64,000 nt of DNA from contig NZ_LIYH01000001.1 in assembly GCF_001905885.1 (NCBI RefSeq), forward strand, positions 248,001 through 312,000, written 5' to 3'. The notes beneath the pieces were generated by a model. That model saw only the letters and a list, made by a program, of their open reading frames with translations. It was not told the DNA's origin and did not search any database. Below, in pieces: positions 34,173 through 41,665 of the stretch. Position 1 is the stretch's first letter; each line of letters opens with the position of its first letter. Origin of the DNA: Streptomyces sp. CB03234 (GTDB taxonomy: Bacteria > Actinomycetota > Actinomycetes > Streptomycetales > Streptomycetaceae). Both the position numbers and the translations under genes were made by a program.

Positions 34173-34751
34173 ATGAGCACCAGGACCGACGCCCCGACGC
34201 GCCGCGAACAGATCCTCAAGGAGGCCGCCCGCCTCTTCGCCGAGCGCGGCTTCCACGGCGTAGGCGTCGACGAGATAGGAGCCGCCGTCGGCATCAGCGG
34301 CCCCGGCCTCTACCGGCACTTCCCCGGAAAGGACGCCATGCTGGCCGAGCTGCTGGTCGGCATCAGCGAGCGGCTCCTCGACGGCGGCCGGCGACGCGTA
34401 CAGGAGGCGGCGGGCGACCCCGAGGCGCTGCTCGGCTCGCTCATCGACGGGCACATCGACTTCGCGCTCGACGACCGCCCCCTGATCACCCTGCACGACC
34501 GCGAGCTGGACCGCCTCCGGGAGGCCGACCGAAAGAGGGTGCGGCAGCTCCAGCGGCAGTACGTCGAGCTATGGGTCTCGGTGGTCCGCGAGCTCTACCC
34601 GGCGCCCCCGGAGGCGGAGGCCCGGGCGACCGTCCACGCCGTGTTCGGCCTCCTCAACTCGACCCCGCACATCGGCCTGCTCGGCCGCACCGCCATGGAG
34701 GCCCTGCTGCGGAGGCTCGCCCACGGGGCGATCGGCACCCTGGCGGGGTGA
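34173..34751 (+). CDS. TetR-family regulator of the leucine-catabolism operon
   Basis: This 192-residue repressor has an N-terminal TetR helix-turn-helix (RREQILKEAARLFAERGFHGVGVDEIGAAVGISGPGLYRHF, residues about 9-50) followed by an all-helical ligand domain. The ATG at 34173 is taken over an in-frame TTG six codons upstream because it follows the operator and matches family starts. It is divergent from mccB, with two matching palindromes between them. The likely ligand is an acyl-CoA of leucine breakdown, though this is inference from position. Confidence 0.9.
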   Translation: MSTRTDAPTRREQILKEAARLFAERGFHGVGVDEIGAAVGISGPGLYRHFPGKDAMLAELLVGISERLLDGGRRRVQEAAGDPEALLGSLIDGHIDFALDDRPLITLHDRELDRLREADRKRVRQLQRQYVELWVSVVRELYPAPPEAEARATVHAVFGLLNSTPHIGLLGRTAMEALLRRLAHGAIGTLAG

Positions 34752-34762
34752 GCGCCCTGCCC

Positions 34763-35936
34763 ATGGTGGGCGTGTGGGCCGCCCTCTCTCCGAGTGTGGC
34801 GGGCTCCGGCGTCCCGTCAAGGGCGCTCCCTTCGGTCGCGTCGCTTCGCGATGGGCTTCGCCCACCCTTGACCGGCCGCCTCCGCCCGCCTTTTCCCACT
34901 CGGAGGGCGGCCCGGGGGAACGGGCCCGGGAGGGGCGCCCCTTTCCCGTGCCGTTCGTGGCCGGGAGGCGGGTGCCGCAGGGGGCGCGGCAGAGGAATGG
35001 GGCGGCGCGGCTCGGCTAAGCGGCGGGCGGCCGTCTTCCGGTTGCGGTGCAGGACCTCGCTTCGGTGGGTGGTGGGTGCGCGGCAGTGGCATGGGGCATC
35101 CGGGGTCGGCTCGGCGACTGCGGGCGGGTGAGGGGCTGGGGTTCAGGCAGGTGGCTGGGGTGGGGTGGGGGCTGGGCCGGGGTGTCGCCCCGCACGGCGG
35201 CCGGGGTGAAGGAGTGGGTGCGGCTGGGACGTGGTGGGGGTCGGGTGCCTGGTCGGGCCCCGGGGTTGGGGCGTTGTGGGCGGTGTGGGACACCGTTCGG
35301 AGCGTGGTTGTCGGGGTCGGGGTGTCCCATCCCGCCCACAACTCCGATGGTCGCCGGAGGGGGCGTCCCTTCCCGGACTGCCCCGGATGGGGGAGCAGCG
35401 GGAGCTCGGCGACTGGACGCACCCCGCTGCGCCTGACTGTTCGGGAGAGCCGGAGGCCAAGTCGCACCAGGCAGGCTTAGCTCGTCACGGCTGAGCGGCT
35501 CCACCCGCCCCAGCCCCGAACCCACCCCAGCCACCTGCCTGAACCCCAGCCCCCCACCCGGCCGCAGTCGCCGAACCCAGCCCAGAAGCCCCATCGCACT
35601 GCCGCGCACCCACCACTCACCGGAGCGAGGTCTTGTGCCGCAACCGGGAGACGGGCCGCAGCCGCTTAGCCGAGCGCCGCCGCCCCATTCCTCTGCCGCG
35701 CCTGTCCCGGCCGAGCCGCCTCGGCCACGAGCGCCCGGAAAGGGGCTGGTCCCCCGGGATGCCTGCTCCCCGGGGCCGCCCTCCGAGAGAAAACGCGCGG
35801 GCGGAGGTGGCCTGTCAAGGGTGGGCGAAGCCCATCGGCGAAGCCGACGCGAAGCGCCCTTGACAGGGTGCCGGAGCCCGCGACTCTCGGAAGCGAGGGC
35901 GGCCCGGAACGGCAACCATGACCAGACGGCCCACCC
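34763..35936. repeat. Composite large inverted repeat, copy B (non-coding)
   Basis: This 1.2-kb stretch follows the tetR gene. Its left part (34763-35185) is nearly identical to 2520-2945 of copy A, and its right part (35519-35936) to 3643-4058; the two parts are inverted relative to each other. The centre is shorter than in copy A and has one inner hairpin (35273-35342) instead of two. Frames across it are shadows of the repeat with no domain or ribosome binding site. The remaining DNA up to 36001 is ordinary upstream sequence for the next gene. Confidence 0.85.
35273..35342. repeat. Inner hairpin, copy 3 (best conserved)
   Basis: The 22-nt arms 35273-35294 (starting GTTGTGGGCGGTGTGGGACA) and 35321-35342 (starting GGTGTCCCATCCCGCCCACA) pair at 20 of 22 positions around a 26-nt loop. 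It is the cleanest member of the family also seen at 3041 and 3354. Confidence 0.8.
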
Positions 35937-36001
35937 CCCGACGGTAGGGTTCGGATCTTCGGTTGCGTCGGCTTCCGGAGTCCACGAAAGCAGCACCTGC
36001 G

Positions 36002-36658
36002 ATGAACGCCGCCCCGCTGCCCTCACAGCACCGCCTCGACGCCGCCCTGGATCGTCTGGCCGTCACCTTCCGGGGCATGACCGCCCGCCCCGACGAGTCC
36101 AACTGCGAGTGCCACTGGGGCAGCGCCGAAGACCTCGCGTTGCTGAAGGCGCCGGACGTGGAGCTGTACCCCGATCTCCTGGACCGTACGTGGCGGGCCT
36201 CCGACTGGACCGACTGCGGGGCGGTGCTGCGACGCGTATTGCCCCAGTTCTCCCGGGCGCTCGTCGGCGGTCTCGTCAAGCCCCGGTTCGGCATGTACGA
36301 GGTCGGACGCTGGTTCGCGATCGGCCAGTGGGTGCGGTGGCCCGCCGACCAGGCCGCGCCGGTACGGGAGTTCCTGGACGCCTGGTGGGTCCACACCCTC
36401 ACGGATCCGGACCCCGTCGTACCCGCGTACGAGCTGTTCGCGCTGGTCGCCGAAGCCTCCGGCACGCTCACCCCGTGGCTCGCCACCTGGGAGTCCCTCG
36501 GTCACGTCCAGGCCGTCGAACATCTGGCCGAGGCGGCGGACCGCTGGGAGGAGGACCTGCTGGGTGACGAACTCCCCTGGGAGAGCTGGCACGACGGGGA
36601 GCGGATGCGCGCTGAACTGACCGCCTGGCTGGCCCGCCGCGCGGCCGTACCTACCTGA
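36002..36658 (+). CDS. Hypothetical protein, Trp-rich
   Basis: This 218-residue protein (ATG at 36002) is soluble, acidic and unusually rich in tryptophan (for example DRTWRASDWTDC, GRWFAIGQWVRWPAD, LDAWWVHTL, PWESWHDGERM). A short NCECHWG motif near residue 37 has two cysteines and a histidine. No signal peptide or membrane segment is visible. I do not recognise the family. It is followed, convergent and overlapping by 8 bp, by a small zinc-ribbon-like gene. Confidence 0.75.
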   Translation: MNAAPLPSQHRLDAALDRLAVTFRGMTARPDESNCECHWGSAEDLALLKAPDVELYPDLLDRTWRASDWTDCGAVLRRVLPQFSRALVGGLVKPRFGMYEVGRWFAIGQWVRWPADQAAPVREFLDAWWVHTLTDPDPVVPAYELFALVAEASGTLTPWLATWESLGHVQAVEHLAEAADRWEEDLLGDELPWESWHDGERMRAELTAWLARRAAVPT

Positions 36659-36848
36659 CCGGCTCGTCCTCCGGCGGGCGGTCGTGCCAGCCGGTCGCGA
36701 GGAGGTCCAGGGCGTCCGGGGGTCTCCGGACTCGGGGCGCGCATTCCTCGCACGCGTACACGTTGAACCCCGGACCCGATCCGGCCTGGACCTCGGCGAC
36801 CAGCACGGGCGTCTCGGTGAGCCGGTCGCACCGTACGCACATCCGCAC
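36651..36848 (-). CDS. Small zinc-ribbon-like protein
   Basis: This 65-residue protein has two CxxC pairs, MRMCVRCDR at the N-terminus and YACEECAPR in the middle, spaced as in a zinc ribbon. Similar small proteins are common in streptomycete genomes. Its function is unknown. The last 8 bp overlap the convergent gene at 36002-36658. Confidence 0.75.
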   Translation of the reverse strand: MRMCVRCDRLTETPVLVAEVQAGSGPGFNVYACEECAPRVRRPPDALDLLATGWHDRPPEDEPVR

Positions 36849-36863
36849 CGGGCGCCGCGCCGG

Positions 36864-37067
36864 TCACCCGGTCAGCCCGAGCAGGTACGGGCGCACCAGT
36901 GCCGTCTCGGCGCCGTCCAGTGACTCGTCCAGCCCGTACGGCGACCGCAGCGACGGAAGGCTGGGCGGGGCCTGTGCGGCTGGGCGGGCGGGAGGTGCCT
37001 CTGGGGCGCGTGGGGGTACGAACAGGCTCCTCGCCCATCGGACAACGGCGTGGATAAGCTCGGTCAC
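36864..37067 (-). CDS. Small hypothetical protein with C-terminal LVRPYLLG motif
   Basis: This 67-residue protein begins MTELIHAVVRWARSLFVPP, a short amphipathic or membrane-associating helix. A Pro/Ala-rich linker follows, and the end is SLDGAETALVRPYLLGLTG. Short proteins with this ending are frequent in Streptomyces, often next to regulators. No function is known. It is 15 bp upstream of the zinc-ribbon gene on the same strand and probably co-transcribed with it. Confidence 0.6.
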   Translation of the reverse strand: MTELIHAVVRWARSLFVPPRAPEAPPARPAAQAPPSLPSLRSPYGLDESLDGAETALVRPYLLGLTG

Positions 37068-37220
37068 GTCGGTCTGCTTTCTTCAGATCGGCCACGCCCC
37101 GGGACGGCTGCCACCGTCGCCGGGGCCTTGTGCTTGCCCGGCGTAAGGGAGGTGTACTGCCCCCGTCTAGCCTCTGGGGAGCTATGGCAGGGTCATGCTG
37201 GGCGCCTAGGGTCGGTCCTC

Positions 37221-37481
37221 ATGAGCATTGACCGGGAAGGCCCCGTTCCGCCGTATCGCCAGATCGCGACGATCCTGCGTGCACGCATCGAGGACGGCAG
37301 CATCCCGCCCGGTCGCCGTATCCCCAGCCTGGTGGCGTTGGAGGCGGAGTTCGGCGTTGCGCGGGACACCCTCCGTAAGGCCGTGCAGGTGCTGAAGGAC
37401 GAAGGGCTCGTGCACACGGTCCAGGGCATGGGCGTCTACGTCGTCGACAGCGCCGCCGAAGCGGACACGACCGCCCCGTAA
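37221..37481 (+). CDS. Minimal GntR-family regulator (HTH only)
   Basis: This 86-residue protein is a winged-helix GntR DNA-binding domain (PPYRQIATILRARIEDGSIPPGRRIPS and ARDTLRKAVQVLKDEGLVHTVQGMGVYV) with no effector-binding domain, ending in a short polar tail. It may act as a partner or accessory regulator. The ATG at 37221 is chosen as the first codon before the conserved domain; the frame is open for 57 codons further upstream without a domain. The phosphatase-like gene follows 58 bp downstream on the same strand. Confidence 0.85.
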   Translation: MSIDREGPVPPYRQIATILRARIEDGSIPPGRRIPSLVALEAEFGVARDTLRKAVQVLKDEGLVHTVQGMGVYVVDSAAEADTTAP

Positions 37482-37539
37482 CCGTCCACCCCCCGAAACA
37501 GCCCAACCACTCCCCGTGGCGGGGCGGCACAATGGGGCC

Positions 37540-38307
37540 ATGCCGATACCCAGCCGCGCCGCCCTCGTCGAGCACCTCGTCCGTACCCGGATCGCCGGGG
37601 ACGTCGCCACGCCCCGCGACAACAACCTCTCCCACTACCGCAAGCTGGCGAACGGCGACCGCCACTACTGGCTCGGTCTGGAGCTGGGGAACCGGTGGAC
37701 GGACGAGCAGGACGTGCTCGCCGTGATGGCGGAGCGGTGCGGGGTGAACGACGATCCGGCGCACCGGGCCGGGCAGGACACCATCGACCCCGAGTTGACC
37801 GTGGACGCCCTGGACCGGATGGCCGCGCGGTTGCGGAAGGCGGCGGCGGGGAAGCAGCGGGTGCTGTTCGCGACCGGGCACCCGGGCGCGCTGCTGGACG
37901 TGCACAGCAGGACGGCCGCCGCGCTGCGCGGCGCCGGGTGCGACATCGTGCGGATTCCGGGCGGGCTCATCGCGGACGAGGGGTACGTCGTGCAGTTCGC
38001 GGACGTGGCCGTCTTCGAGCGGGGCGCGAGCCTGTGGCACACGCACTCGCCGGAGCCGATGAACGCCATCCTGGACCACCTGCAGGTGCAGCCGGACCTG
38101 GTGGTGGCCGACCACGGCTGGGCGGGGCGCGCCGGGCAGCGGGGGATCGACTCGGTCGGGTTCGCCGACTGCAACGACCCGGCCCTGTTCATCGGCGAGG
38201 CCGAGGGGACGATGCAGGTCACGATCCCGCTGGACGACCATGTCGTCGACCCGCGCTTCTACGAGCCGATGACGGACTACCTGCTGGACGCGGCCGGCCT
38301 GCTCTGA
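37540..38307 (+). CDS. Conserved phosphatase-like protein
   Basis: This 255-residue soluble protein is commonly labelled a phosphatase in streptomycete annotations, though I see no classical phosphatase signature. Conserved features are RDNNLSHYRKLANGDRHYWLG near the N-terminus, a central Rossmann-like segment RVLFATGHPGALLDVHSRTA, LWHTHSPEPMNAIL with clustered histidines, and VVADHGWAGRAG followed by DCNDPALF. The His/Asp clusters suggest a metal site. The reaction is not known. Confidence 0.7.
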   Translation: MPIPSRAALVEHLVRTRIAGDVATPRDNNLSHYRKLANGDRHYWLGLELGNRWTDEQDVLAVMAERCGVNDDPAHRAGQDTIDPELTVDALDRMAARLRKAAAGKQRVLFATGHPGALLDVHSRTAAALRGAGCDIVRIPGGLIADEGYVVQFADVAVFERGASLWHTHSPEPMNAILDHLQVQPDLVVADHGWAGRAGQRGIDSVGFADCNDPALFIGEAEGTMQVTIPLDDHVVDPRFYEPMTDYLLDAAGLL

Positions 38308-38337
38308 CGGGCGGGCGGGCGGGGCGTGGCGGGCTCC

Positions 38338-38793
38338 TCAGCGGGCGCCCCCGCTGCCCAGCTCGCTCCGCGCGGCCTCCATGAACGCGTGCCGCCGCTC
38401 CCGCTTGGCCGGGAGCGCCGTGCCCGTCGTGCCCCTGCGTACGCGCGCGTGCAGCGCTTCGGCGTAGTCCTGGGCGGCCTGTGCCGTCTCGTACGCGCAG
38501 ACCAGCTCCACGGCCTTCGTCGCCAGCCACAGTTCGTGCAGCGCCTCCTCGTCGGTGCTGCACGGGTCCGACAGGCCGAGGTTCCTGCTGTCGAGGACCA
38601 GCTCGATGCGCTGCGCGGAGCTGAGGAACTCCATGATGGCTCCCTTGCGCTCCGCGCGGTCCGTCGCCGTCCGCTCCCACTGGTGGCGCCGGCTCTCGAC
38701 CCGGGTCGCCAGGTGCTGGCCTATGAGCGTGCCCAGTGTTCCCAGCAGAACTCCCGCCAAAGCCAGGGCCGTTCCGCCCGTTAATGTTTCCAT
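38338..38793 (-). CDS. Membrane-anchored hypothetical protein
   Basis: This 151-residue protein has one N-terminal hydrophobic segment (GTALALAGVLLGTLGTLIGQHL). A long, charged, mostly helical cytoplasmic part follows (RVESRRHQWERTATDRAERKGAIMEF, and ALHELWLATKAVELVCAYETAQAAQDYAEAL). The pattern resembles many streptomycete proteins with a TM anchor and coiled-coil of unknown role. The ATG at 38791-38793 is chosen since it starts directly before the hydrophobic segment; the frame is open upstream. Confidence 0.7.
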   Translation of the reverse strand: METLTGGTALALAGVLLGTLGTLIGQHLATRVESRRHQWERTATDRAERKGAIMEFLSSAQRIELVLDSRNLGLSDPCSTDEEALHELWLATKAVELVCAYETAQAAQDYAEALHARVRRGTTGTALPAKRERRHAFMEAARSELGSGGAR

Positions 38794-38843
38794 GACGCCC
38801 AAGCCTGAACGATCATGACGGGAACGTCGAGGCCCCGGGCCCG

Positions 38844-39266
38844 TTACAAGGAGCCCGGGGGCGTCACCCACAACGTGTGCTGACCGGTGGCCCGTGCCAC
38901 GGTCTCGAAGTCCGCGTCGTAGTGCAGGACGGTCAGGCTTGTCAGCTCGGCGGTGGCTGCGAGCAACAGGTCGACGGGGCCCGCGCTGCGGTGTTCGCCG
39001 CGCTCGGTGAGCGCGCGCTGTACGGCGCCGGCCCGCTGGTATACGCCGTCGGGAACGGGCGTCCAGTTGAAGAGTTCGGCGAGCAGTTCCTGCTTCGCCA
39101 GGCGGTCCGCGAGGGAGCGCGCCGAGTAGAGCATCTCCAGCTCGGTGATCTCGCACATGCCGATGACGCCCTCGGCGAGGTGATCGCTCCAGCGCTCCCG
39201 TACCGCCTTGTTCGTCAGGATCCGGGCAGCGGCGGAGGTGTCGATGAGGTGGGTGACCGGGCTCAT
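38844..39266 (-). CDS. vapC: VapC-type PIN-domain toxin
   Basis: This 140-residue PIN-domain ribonuclease begins MSPVTHLIDTSAAARIL, with the first catalytic Asp in LIDTSA. The second acidic residue falls in EITELEML and the third cluster in AGPVDLLLAATAE and HYDADFETVA. It would cut RNA when freed from its antitoxin. Its start overlaps the antitoxin stop in ATGA (39263-39266). A GC-rich hairpin (38832-38861) overlaps its 3' end and probably terminates the transcript. Confidence 0.92.
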   Translation of the reverse strand: MSPVTHLIDTSAAARILTNKAVRERWSDHLAEGVIGMCEITELEMLYSARSLADRLAKQELLAELFNWTPVPDGVYQRAGAVQRALTERGEHRSAGPVDLLLAATAELTSLTVLHYDADFETVARATGQHTLWVTPPGSL

Positions 39267-39472
39267 CGGCGGTAGTTCTCCTTGTCGAGGAGAACGTCGA
39301 AGTCGCCGCGCTCCCCCATGGCCGCGAGCTCCTCAAGGGCCTTGAGGCGGCGGCGGCGCTTCGCCACCTCCAGCAGCGCGGCGTTGACCGTGTCCTTTTT
39401 CGTGGTCGTGCCCAGTATCGACGCGGCCTCGGCCAGGGCGTCGTCGTCCACCTCGACGTAGAGATTCGACAT
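39263..39472 (-). CDS. vapB: VapB-type antitoxin
   Basis: This 69-residue antitoxin has the N-terminal ribbon-helix-helix (NLYVEVDDDALAEAASILGTTTKKDTVNAALLEVAKRR) and a C-terminal toxin-binding tail (GERGDFDVLLDKENYRR). The ATG at 39470-39472 has GGAGG eight nucleotides before it; an ATG two codons upstream is too close to that site. An inverted repeat just upstream is a likely autoregulatory operator. Confidence 0.9.
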   Translation of the reverse strand: MSNLYVEVDDDALAEAASILGTTTKKDTVNAALLEVAKRRRRLKALEELAAMGERGDFDVLLDKENYRR

Positions 39473-39515
39473 GGGCATATCCTCCCTATGGCTTCGACAT
39501 ATGAAGCATATGCCC
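39473..39515. promoter_or_regulatory. Putative VapBC operator
   Basis: GGGCATAT (39473-39480) and ATATGCCC (39508-39515) are perfect inverted 8-mers. A tandem CATATG-AAG-CATATG lies at the distal arm. They flank the vapB ribosome binding site and promoter region, and the AT-rich core is unusual for this genome. Confidence 0.6.
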
Positions 39516-39523
39516 CCGAGAGG

Positions 39524-40399
39524 TCAGCCGCGCGGGACGCGGACCACGCCCTCCTGGATCACCGAGATCGCCAGCCGCCCGTCCTGGGTGTAGATCCGCG
39601 CCTGGCCCAGGCCCCGGCCGCCCGAGGCCGAGGGCGACTCCTGGTCGTACAGGAGCCACTCGTCGGCCCGGAAGGGGCGGTGGAACCACATGGCGTGGTC
39701 CAGCGAGGCGCCGACGACGTCGCCGACGGCCCAGCCGCCGCGCCCGTGGGCGAGGAGGACGGAGTCGAGCAGCGTCATGTCGGAGACGTACGTCGCCAGG
39801 CAGACGTGCAGCAGCGGGTCGTCCGCGAGCTTGCCGTTCGTGCGGAACCACACCTGGGAGCGGGGCTCGCGGGGGGTGCCGGCCGTGGCGTACGGGGGCT
39901 CCCCGACGTACCGCAGGTCGACCGCCGCGCGGGCCTCCAGGAGGCGGTCGACGGTGTCGGGGTGGACGAACCGGTCGGCGTACCGGGGGAGGAGCTCGGC
40001 GGCCGTCGGGAGGGTTTCGGGGGCCGGGGCGGGCGGCATGTCCGCCTGGTGCTCCAGGCCGTCCTCGTACGTCTGGAACGACGCGGACAGGTGGAAGACC
40101 GGCTGGCCGTGCTGGACGGCGACCACGCGCCGGGTCGTGAACGAGCGGCCGTCGCGGATGCGGTCCACGGTGTAGACGATGGGCGCGCCGGGGTCGCCGG
40201 GGCGGAGGAAGTACGCGTGCAGGGAGTGGGCGAGCCGGTTGTCGGGTACGGTGCGGCCGGCGGCGACCAGGGCCTGGGCCGCGACCTGGCCGCCGAAGAC
40301 GCGCGGGACGATCGCCGAACGCGACTGGCCCCGGAAGATGTCCTGCTCGATCCGCTCCAGGTCGAGCAGATCGAGCAGGTCGTCGAGCGCTTCGGTCAC
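39524..40399 (-). CDS. tesB: Acyl-CoA thioesterase II (TesB family)
   Basis: This 291-residue double-hotdog enzyme hydrolyses medium/long acyl-CoA to free acid and CoA. The N-terminal hotdog includes RVFGGQVAAQALVAAGRTV and HSLHAYFLRPGDP. The C-terminal hotdog contains ASLDHAMWFHRPFRADEWLLYDQESPSASGGRGL, with the Asp of the catalytic triad in SLDHAMWFH. The GTG at 40397-40399 lies 5 bp after the stop codon of the acyl-CoA dehydrogenase, so the two are one operon for fatty acyl-CoA handling. Confidence 0.92.
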   Translation of the reverse strand: MTEALDDLLDLLDLERIEQDIFRGQSRSAIVPRVFGGQVAAQALVAAGRTVPDNRLAHSLHAYFLRPGDPGAPIVYTVDRIRDGRSFTTRRVVAVQHGQPVFHLSASFQTYEDGLEHQADMPPAPAPETLPTAAELLPRYADRFVHPDTVDRLLEARAAVDLRYVGEPPYATAGTPREPRSQVWFRTNGKLADDPLLHVCLATYVSDMTLLDSVLLAHGRGGWAVGDVVGASLDHAMWFHRPFRADEWLLYDQESPSASGGRGLGQARIYTQDGRLAISVIQEGVVRVPRG

Positions 40400-40404
40400 A
40401 GGGA

Positions 40405-41562
40405 CTACAGGCCCATCGACTTGGCGATGATGGTCTTCATGATCTCGCTGGTGCCGCCGTAGATGCGGTTGACGCGGTTGTCGGCGTACAGGCGGGCGAT
40501 CGGGTACTCGTTCATGTAGCCGTAGCCGCCGTGCAGCTGGAGGCAGCGGTCGATGACGCGGTGGGCGACCTCGGTGCAGAACAGCTTGGCGGACGCGGCC
40601 TCGGCGGGCGTGAGCTCGCCGGCGTCCAGGGCCTCCAGGGCGCGGTCGGCGACGGCTTCGGCGGCGTCCACCTCGGCCTTGCAGGCGGCCAGTTCGAACT
40701 TGGTGTTCTGGAAGTGGGCGACCGGCTTGCCGAAGACGGTGCGGTCCTGCACGTACTGCTGGGCGAACCGGACGGCGGCCTTGGCCTGCGCGTACGCGCC
40801 GAAGGCGATGCCCCAGCGCTCGGAGGCCAGGTTGTGGCCGAGGTAGGAGAAGCCCTTGCCCTCCTCGCCGAGCAGGTCCTCGACGGGGACCTTGACGTCG
40901 ACGAAGGCCAGTTCGGCGGTGTCGGAGGTGCGCAGGCCCAGCTTGTCGAGCTTGCGGCCGATGGAGTAGCCCTCGGACGTGGTGTCGACGGCGAAGAGGG
41001 AGATGCCGAAGCGGCGGTCCTCGGCGGTGGGCGCGGAGGTGCGGGCGCAGACGATGACGCGGTCGGCGTGGACGCCGCCGGTGATGAAGGTCTTGGCGCC
41101 GTTGAGGACGTAGTGCGTGCCGTCCTCGGACAGCTTGGCGGTGGTCTTCATGCCCGCGACGTCGGAGCCGGTGCCCGGCTCGGTCATCGCCAGCGCCCAC
41201 ATCTCCTCGCCGGTGACGAAGTTCGGCAGGTAGCGCTTCTTCTGCTCGTCGGTGGCGAGCATCTTGATGTACGGGAGGGCGAGCAGCACGTGCACGCCGG
41301 AGCCGCCGAACTGGACGCCCGCGCGGGCGGTCTCCTCGTACAGGACGGCTTCGAACTTGTGCGTGTCCAGACCGGCGCCACCGAACTCCTCGGGCACGTT
41401 GATGCCGAAGACGCCCAGCTCACCGAGCTTGTAGTAGAAGTCGCGCGGAGCCTGGCCCGCCGCGAACCACTCGTCGTAGACGGGGACGACCTCGGCCTCG
41501 ATGAAGGCGCGCATGGTCTCCCGGAACGCCTCGTGGTCCTCGTTGAATACGGTACGGCGCAC
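40405..41562 (-). CDS. Acyl-CoA dehydrogenase
   Basis: This 385-residue FAD enzyme has the usual domains: N-terminal helical part (MRAFIEAEVVPVYDEWFAAGQAPRD), middle part with ALAMTEPGTGSDVAGMK and YVLNGAKTFITGG, and C-terminal part with QLHGGYGYMNEYPIARLYADNRVNRIYGG. The Glu in the active-site loop RIYGGTSEIMK is present. It differs from the acdH product and is paired with a TesB thioesterase, so a straight-chain or other acyl-CoA substrate is more likely. It is probably transcribed from the region at 41563-41665. Confidence 0.92.
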   Translation of the reverse strand: MRRTVFNEDHEAFRETMRAFIEAEVVPVYDEWFAAGQAPRDFYYKLGELGVFGINVPEEFGGAGLDTHKFEAVLYEETARAGVQFGGSGVHVLLALPYIKMLATDEQKKRYLPNFVTGEEMWALAMTEPGTGSDVAGMKTTAKLSEDGTHYVLNGAKTFITGGVHADRVIVCARTSAPTAEDRRFGISLFAVDTTSEGYSIGRKLDKLGLRTSDTAELAFVDVKVPVEDLLGEEGKGFSYLGHNLASERWGIAFGAYAQAKAAVRFAQQYVQDRTVFGKPVAHFQNTKFELAACKAEVDAAEAVADRALEALDAGELTPAEAASAKLFCTEVAHRVIDRCLQLHGGYGYMNEYPIARLYADNRVNRIYGGTSEIMKTIIAKSMGL

Positions 41563-41665
41563 GAGCCGCCTCCTTCGGAGCTGGTTACGGTCTGGCTAAG
41601 CGCTTGCTCAGGCTTCAGGGTCGAAGTTACCCGGCGGTCACCGCGGCTGTCCAGGGTCGTTCACA

